From: Candidatus Latescibacterota bacterium
GTDB taxonomy: Bacteria > JAAXHH01 > JACQVL01
Length of the DNA: 6,132 bases
Direction: 5' to 3'
NCBI GenBank assembly: GCA_016209865.1
Contig: JACQVL010000172.1
Location: 1-6,132 of the forward strand
Shown here: positions 1 through 3,519 of the stretch, piece after piece
How positions within the stretch are numbered: the first letter of the stretch is position 1
Layout of the letters: each line of letters starts with the position of its first letter
The notes under the pieces: model-generated
What the model was told of the DNA's origin: nothing
Database searches by the model: none
What the model saw: the letters and a program-made list of their open reading frames with translations, nothing else
Made by a program: the position numbers and the translations under genes

Positions 1-227
1 AAGTACGCCAGGCCCAGGTTGAAGAAGGGATCAGCGTTCTTCGGGTCGTCGAGCGCCTGGCGCTTGAACGTTTGGATATCCTTGAGCAGCCGATCCCGGT
101 CGGCCGGGTTGAGGACGGGGGCCTGATCCTGGTCGCTCATCGAACGGCCAACCATGCCGGTCCCCGTATCCGTACAGGTGGCGATAGCCGTGAGAAGGCA
201 GAAGAGCAAGACACGTCGCATGGGCAT
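1..227 (-). CDS. Secreted TPR-like protein, N-terminal fragment (cut by left window edge)
   Basis: An open frame runs from an ATG at 227 off the left edge, giving 75 complete codons; it is truncated by the window, not broken. The N-terminus (MPMRRVLLFCLLTAIATC) is basic then hydrophobic, like an export signal. Cys18 could be a lipidation site, but Thr at -1 is a poor lipobox residue, so ordinary signal peptidase cleavage is equally possible. A polar linker (to about residue 40) leads into a helical stretch with DDPKNADPFFNLGLAY at 60-75, which matches the start of a tetratricopeptide repeat (the N..LG.AY pattern). TPR proteins usually serve as protein-binding scaffolds; the partner is unknown. 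A second ATG at 221 is an equally good start, and neither has a clear Shine-Dalgarno. It begins 24 bp after the cytochrome stop and in the same reading frame, so co-transcription is likely. Export and TPR assignments are inferred from residue pattern only. Confidence 0.72.
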   Translation of the reverse strand, partial: MPMRRVLLFCLLTAIATCTDTGTGMVGRSMSDQDQAPVLNPADRDRLLKDIQTFKRQALDDPKNADPFFNLGLAY

Positions 228-251
228 AGGAAAGGGCGGACGCGAGAGCTG

Positions 252-2180
252 TCACACGCGGAATATGGACTGGAGGTTGCGGAACAGCGTGTGAACAATC
301 CAAAATCCAAAATCCGCAATCCAAAATCTCGATTTACCAGACGGCGGCGCCGCTCCGACTCGCATCCGGGGGGTCACGACCGTCCGGTCGGACGCGACCA
401 GGAGGTCGTTCAACTTCCAGCCTTTGATGTCGGCCAGGGGTTTGTACGCCCGCCGGTAGAGGAGTTGAGTCTGGATCGTGATCGTCCCCGCGTTCGGTGG
501 GACGGCGAACCTGTAGACAGAGGTATCCGTCGCCTTCGGCCGGATCCGGGTATCGGCCGCGATCTTCGTCGCCTGCCAGTCCATCACGTTCCGCCGGCCG
601 AACCGATCGGTGAAGACAAGGGCGAACCCGCGTCCCGGATAGCCCGCGTAGTTGCCCCGAGACGACGGCCCGAGCCCGCCATAGTCGGGCACCCGCTCGG
701 TGCCGAGGTACCGGAGGGTATCCCCGTCGGCTGAGACCGGGGTCACGAGGAGCAGCAGGTTCCGGATGGCGATGCCTGACGGCAGGTTGTGGCCGACGTT
801 CACGTTCTTCACGCTGACGGTGGCGGTTAAGACACCGGACGAGATGACTCCTTCGACCGACAACGTCGCCGCGTCCTTCAGCAGTTCCGGCGTCGCGCCC
901 GGAAAATCGTGCCGTTTGACGGTCGACGGGTCGCGGTCATGGACGGGCGTCCAGAATTTGTCCGCATCCCCGGTCACGATGTTGCCCGTCCCCGGCCGGG
1001 GCTTCATGTGACAATCCTGGCACTGGACGTTGGCCGCCGGGTAGGGGCTCTCTTTCCATTCCTGGTACGTCGCCTGCACCGGGATTCCGTGTTCGTTCGT
1101 ATGCTGATGGCAGGCGGAACAGAAAGCGCTGCTCGCATAGATGGGCGCATAGCTGGCCACCATCGGGGAGGTAATGGCCGCCTGAGAGACGGGGGAGAAC
1201 GAGATCACGTCATCGAACGGTCCATACACCAGCATGGCCGGCAGACGGCCTTCTCGAGCCCGTTCTTGAGTGGTCTCTTGAAACCGGTTCCGGCCGAGCT
1301 TGATCGATCCGTTGACGCCCGGCCGTTCGTTGACGATCACATCCTTAATCTTGTGACAGAAATCGCAATGGACGCCATCGGCGTCGACCGTCCCGGCCTT
1401 CTGCTCCAGCCTCACCTGCTCATAACTCTTGTACCCGATCACGGGCGGATAGGCGATGACGCCGCGCCGGTACACGACGGCCAGGTCGGTCTGGCCCGGC
1501 GCTCGCACCGCTGCGGACGGGGCATGGCAATCGGCGCATTCCCCGGCGTTCCTCGGACTGTCCACCCGGAATCCCGGCCCGACGTTGGCCCGGCCGCGGG
1601 CATCCGTCCCGGTGTAGAGGTCCTGCGTCCAGGAGTTTTTCACCGCCCTCGCGTGCTGCGACACCGTCCATTGTTCATACAACTCACGGTGGCAGAGATG
1701 GCAGGTGGGTTCAAAGTGGCACAGGTTGCAGGATTCTTTAAACGTCGTGTGGGAACGAACGCGCATGGAGGCTAAACGAGTCTCGTCTACGCGCAGGTCG
1801 ACGAGCGAGCTGTGCGGGCTGATGAACGGATACGACGGGTCATCGGTGTCCGGGGCCTTCTCTAAGATGATCGTCGTGAACGAGGTCGCGCCCGTGACCC
1901 GCACCCCGTTATTGATCCATCCCTCTTTCCCGGCAGTGACGACGACGGTCGCAGCCGGGTCGATGGGCTCAGACAACTCAAACCGGCCGTTTCGGTCGGT
2001 GAGCACGTACCTGGCACGGCCCTGGACGCGGACGCGCGCGCCCGGGATGGGATTCCGGCCGTCGGTGACGACGCCGTTGAGCTGCAGGGCTTCTGCCGGG
2101 CCTGCCAGCAGGCCGATCAGGAGTCCGGCGACGAGGCTGCATATCGGCAGCCGACAGAATAGGATCATTTTCATCTTCAT
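252..2180 (-). CDS. Six-haem c-type cytochrome with N-terminal carboxypeptidase-regulatory-like domain
   Basis: The protein is 642 aa from the ATG at 2180. Residues 1-31 are a signal peptide (basic start, Leu/Ile/Val core, cleavage likely after AEA). Residues 32-110 resemble a carboxypeptidase-regulatory-like beta sandwich (LNGVVTDG, IPGARVRV, TDRNGRFEL). Six CxxCH covalent haem sites follow at about 151 (CNLCH), 160 (CHLCH), 215 (CADCH), 272 (CDFCH), 354 (CSACH) and 387 (CQDCH). Residues about 440-595 form a haem-free beta-rich domain with NVGHNLPSG, seen in cytochrome c554-like multihaem proteins. The likely role is electron transfer in the periplasm or at the cell surface; the redox partner and any enzymatic activity cannot be told. 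An ATG at 2198 would add six residues, but it lies inside the proximal promoter, so 2180 is preferred; ATGs at 2174 and 2168 are also possible. No Shine-Dalgarno is visible. The last 26 residues come partly from an AATCCAA repeat and are probably not part of the fold. Confidence 0.9.
   Translation of the reverse strand: MKMKMILFCRLPICSLVAGLLIGLLAGPAEALQLNGVVTDGRNPIPGARVRVQGRARYVLTDRNGRFELSEPIDPAATVVVTAGKEGWINNGVRVTGATSFTTIILEKAPDTDDPSYPFISPHSSLVDLRVDETRLASMRVRSHTTFKESCNLCHFEPTCHLCHRELYEQWTVSQHARAVKNSWTQDLYTGTDARGRANVGPGFRVDSPRNAGECADCHAPSAAVRAPGQTDLAVVYRRGVIAYPPVIGYKSYEQVRLEQKAGTVDADGVHCDFCHKIKDVIVNERPGVNGSIKLGRNRFQETTQERAREGRLPAMLVYGPFDDVISFSPVSQAAITSPMVASYAPIYASSAFCSACHQHTNEHGIPVQATYQEWKESPYPAANVQCQDCHMKPRPGTGNIVTGDADKFWTPVHDRDPSTVKRHDFPGATPELLKDAATLSVEGVISSGVLTATVSVKNVNVGHNLPSGIAIRNLLLLVTPVSADGDTLRYLGTERVPDYGGLGPSSRGNYAGYPGRGFALVFTDRFGRRNVMDWQATKIAADTRIRPKATDTSVYRFAVPPNAGTITIQTQLLYRRAYKPLADIKGWKLNDLLVASDRTVVTPRMRVGAAPPSGKSRFWIADFGFWIVHTLFRNLQSIFRV
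297..328. repeat. AATCCAA heptamer repeat inside the 3' end of the cytochrome gene
   Basis: Four heptamers in a row (AATCCAA, AATCCAA, AATCCGC, AATCCAA) are followed by a partial fifth (AATC). On the minus strand this is read in frame as FWIADFGFWI, near the cytochrome C-terminus. Repeats of this type are common between genes in many uncultured-phylum and cyanobacterial genomes, where their other strand is often translated as NPKSKIQNPKSKI-like peptides. Here the repeat overlaps coding sequence because no stop is met until 254-252. Confidence 0.85.
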
Positions 2181-2239
2181 CGTGAAAGAGTATACCATAC
2201 AGGGGTCACTCGGATCAAGAGGATCATTTTCATCTTCAT
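2177..2239 (-). CDS. Possible 20-codon leader ORF overlapping the cytochrome start (ATGA)
   Basis: The duplicated start region opens a frame ATG AAG ATG AAA ATG ATC CTC TTG that runs for 20 codons and ends CGA TGA. Its TGA stop (2179-2177) overlaps the cytochrome ATG (2180-2178) as ATGA, the arrangement typical of translational coupling. It shares its first six residues (MKMKMI) with the cytochrome signal peptide and then diverges. It has no Shine-Dalgarno and could only be translated from transcripts made at the distal promoter. It may be an accidental by-product of the duplication; nothing shows that it is expressed. Confidence 0.25.
   Translation of the reverse strand: MKMKMILLIRVTPVWYTLSR
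2189..2218 (-). promoter_or_regulatory. Proximal sigma70-like promoter for the cytochrome gene
   Basis: On the minus strand there is a -35 TTGATC (2218-2213), an 18-bp spacer, and a -10 TATACT (2194-2189) preceded by TGG, an extended -10 element. The -10 ends 8 bases before the ATG at 2180, so transcription should start at or within about two bases of that ATG, giving a leaderless or nearly leaderless message. It lies just downstream of a terminator, as expected for the start of a new transcription unit. The assignment rests on consensus match only. Confidence 0.6.
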
Positions 2240-2247
2240 CGTGAAAG

Positions 2248-2277
2248 AGTATACCATACAGGGGTCACTCGGATCAA
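2248..2277 (-). promoter_or_regulatory. Distal duplicate of the cytochrome promoter
   Basis: This is an identical second copy of the promoter, 59 bp further upstream: -35 TTGATC (2277-2272), 18-bp spacer, extended -10 TGG-TATACT with TATACT at 2253-2248. Transcription from here would start near 2239-2242, at the ATG of the short leader ORF, and would produce a leader of about 60 nt before the cytochrome start. Confidence 0.5.
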
Positions 2278-2302
2278 GAGGAAAAGCGAGCCGTACACAC
2301 AC

Positions 2303-2345
2303 AAAAAAGAATCCCCCACCTGACAGACCACCAGTGAGGGATTCT
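2303..2345 (-). terminator. Intrinsic terminator downstream of the PorV-like gene
   Basis: Read on the minus strand, AGAATCCC pairs with GGGATTCT (8 bp; arms 2345-2338 and 2315-2308), the stem continues after one mismatch with a CAC/GTG extension, and it is followed directly by a run of six T (2308-2303). This is a standard Rho-independent terminator for transcripts coming from the PorV-like gene, about 100 bp after its stop. The cytochrome promoter begins just beyond it, separating the two transcription units. Confidence 0.75.
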
Positions 2346-2395
2346 CTCTCGCAGACACCTGAATGACCCTGCGCTCACCTTTCCGCGTGTTCGCC

Positions 2396-2438
2396 CCTCA
2401 CCCCCTTCCCATACAAAGAAGGGGGCCAGGGGGTTAGG
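2396..2438. repeat. GC-rich REP-like palindrome between genes
   Basis: CCCCCTTC (2401-2408) is the exact reverse complement of GAAGGGGG (2418-2425), with a 9-base loop. An alternative outer pairing of CCTCACCCCC (2396-2405) with GGGGGTTAGG (2429-2438) has one mismatch. The composition (CCCTCACCCCC / GGGGGTTAGG) resembles dispersed intergenic palindromes found in many high-GC environmental bacteria. It starts 3 bp after the PorV-like stop codon and has no U tract, so transcript 3'-end protection or a dispersed repeat is likelier than a second terminator. The bases between it and the terminator (2346-2395) hold nothing I recognise. Confidence 0.6.
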
Positions 2439-2440
2439 AA

Positions 2441-3424
2441 TTAGAAGCTGATACCGATCGAGATGCGATGAAGGCTATCGAGCAGGTCTTGCTGCGTGTA
2501 GCCATAATCGATGCCCACTTTGTAATTCCCTTGACTCCACTTCAACCCGCCGCCCGCGGAGACGCCTTCATCTTCACTGCCGCTGTACCCGGAGCGAAAC
2601 CCGATCCGGCCGACGACATACTGGTTCACCCAGTACTCGGCGCCGAAGTTCAGCACGCTCGTGAACTCGCGCAGCTTCCAGATTTCCGCGCTGATCAGGA
2701 GGCTCCCGACCGGCAGGGTGGCGGGCTCGCCCGCGAACCCGATCCGGAAGGTCGTCGGCAGGGCCTGTTTGGTGTTCGAATCTTTAATGAACTTCACGTC
2801 GGGACCGAAATTCTGGAACGTGGCCCCGATGCGGAACTTATGGAAATCTGTCGTGTACATCGTCCCGGCATCGAAGGCCAACGTGGAGACCGACTTGTCC
2901 TCGGTTCCGACGTTCGCATCGCCCCCGACCCCTTCCGACACGTACTTGAGGGACGCGCCGACCGAGAACGCGTCCGTCAGCCGCCGCGCATAGCTCGGAC
3001 CGAGCGCGAGGTCACTGACCGTAAAATTCTTCCCACTCGTCGCGAACTGGTGGGTCGGGTCGGCGGCGGTGGTATACGGGATATCACCGGAGCCCAGCAT
3101 CACCAGGCCAAACCCAACACTGCCCTGCTCGCCCATGTTGTACACCACGCCGCCGCTGAAGTAGGTCATGTCGGCGAAATACTTCATATAATTCACGCCC
3201 ACTGCGCGTCCCTGGACGAACACCATCGACGCCTGGTTGGTCAGGGCGGAGAACCCGCCCAGGTCCATGTAGGACGTGGCGGCGGACCCGACCGCGGCCT
3301 GCCGGGCGTTGGTGTCGAGCGTCAGGAACTTCACCGCGGCCGTCCCGCGCTTCTCAACCGCGTGCGCCGGTCCCGCAACGGCAATCAGCAGGCAAGCGAT
3401 CACGCTCCATCGTAATGCTCTCAT
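2441..3424 (-). CDS. PorV/PorQ-family outer-membrane beta-barrel protein
   Basis: The protein is 327 aa. It has a clear signal peptide (residues 1-22, hydrophobic core, cleavage after AHA), then the family's N-terminal motif at about 33-48 (FLTLDTNARQAAVGSA) and an ALTNQAS segment (59-65) where family members usually have a NPAG-like turn. The rest is alternating beta strands with Gly/Tyr/Phe-rich segments, ending RISIGISF; a terminal Phe is the usual barrel-assembly signal. PorV-type barrels are FadL-like and in T9SS organisms collect cargo at the outer membrane and pass it to the attachment complex. Here it directly follows a gene for a protein with a T9SS-like C-terminal domain, which supports the same job. 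Start: ATG at 3424 with a strong Shine-Dalgarno. It could instead be a PorV paralogue acting in transport; the family call is firmer than the exact role. Confidence 0.87.
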   Translation of the reverse strand: MRALRWSVIACLLIAVAGPAHAVEKRGTAAVKFLTLDTNARQAAVGSAATSYMDLGGFSALTNQASMVFVQGRAVGVNYMKYFADMTYFSGGVVYNMGEQGSVGFGLVMLGSGDIPYTTAADPTHQFATSGKNFTVSDLALGPSYARRLTDAFSVGASLKYVSEGVGGDANVGTEDKSVSTLAFDAGTMYTTDFHKFRIGATFQNFGPDVKFIKDSNTKQALPTTFRIGFAGEPATLPVGSLLISAEIWKLREFTSVLNFGAEYWVNQYVVGRIGFRSGYSGSEDEGVSAGGGLKWSQGNYKVGIDYGYTQQDLLDSLHRISIGISF

Positions 3425-3430
3425 TGAACA

Positions 3431-3440
3431 CCCTCCCCCT
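3431..3440 (-). promoter_or_regulatory. Shine-Dalgarno of the PorV-like gene
   Basis: AGGGGGAGGG on the minus strand ends 6 bases before the ATG at 3424. It is the only strong ribosome binding site in the window and fixes this start. The neighbouring cytochrome and TPR-like genes lack one. Confidence 0.8.
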
Positions 3441-3476
3441 TAGTGTGGCGACGCTCACACGTGCAGTCCGACAGCG

Positions 3477-3510
3477 GGCTGCGCCCCGATGTTCAGGATG
3501 GGGCGCAGCC
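3477..3510. other. Perfect 11-bp GC-rich hairpin between the surface-protein and PorV-like genes
   Basis: GGCTGCGCCCC (3477-3487) and GGGGCGCAGCC (3500-3510) are exact reverse complements around a 12-base loop. It starts 9 bp after the surface-protein stop. Neither strand has a T run after the stem, so it is not a standard intrinsic terminator. Within a shared transcript it could stabilise the upstream 3' end or cause partial termination, letting cargo and barrel be made in different amounts. No separate promoter for the PorV-like gene is visible in the 95-bp gap. Confidence 0.8.
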
Positions 3511-3519
3511 GCCGCTCGA

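Larger units (their letters stand above)
2161..2282. repeat. Perfect 59-bp tandem duplication over the cytochrome promoter and start codon
   Basis: Bases 2161-2219 are repeated exactly at 2220-2278, and the match continues four bases further (AGGA at 2279-2282), so 63 bases match at an offset of 59. Each copy holds a complete sigma70-like promoter and the cluster of ATG codons that begins the cytochrome (MKMKMI). Because 59 is not a multiple of three, the far copy is not in frame with the cytochrome and does not lengthen it. The lack of any mismatch means either a recent duplication or a misassembly. Confidence 0.97.

Noticed and set aside
31-324. A 97-codon minus-strand frame starting in the heptamer repeat
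   Set aside because: It overlaps the TPR-like gene in a different frame. The TPR-like frame has an export signal and a TPR-like repeat, while this one is Gly/Pro/Arg-rich with no features.
297-328. Short regular repeats considered as a possible CRISPR array
   Set aside because: The units are 7 bp with no spacers, and the only longer repeat (2161-2282) is a simple two-copy tandem duplication without spacers. No cas-like gene is present.
72-734. A 220-codon plus-strand open frame spanning the TPR-like and cytochrome 3' ends
   Set aside because: It crosses two real genes and the heptamer repeat. The NPKSKIRNPKSR stretch in it is just the repeat read on the other strand.
909-1775. A 288-codon open frame on the plus strand inside the cytochrome gene
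   Set aside because: It is antisense to the cytochrome region that holds all six haem motifs. Its composition is typical of high-GC shadow frames and no ribosome binding site or motif was seen.
2468-3415. A 315-codon open frame on the plus strand opposite the PorV-like gene
   Set aside because: It is the antisense shadow of a gene with a clear signal peptide, family motif and Shine-Dalgarno. Its product is Arg/His/Pro-rich with no recognisable domain.
3477-3510. Hairpin considered as an intrinsic terminator of the surface-protein gene
   Set aside because: There is no T run after the stem on either strand, so it is listed as a hairpin of unknown role.
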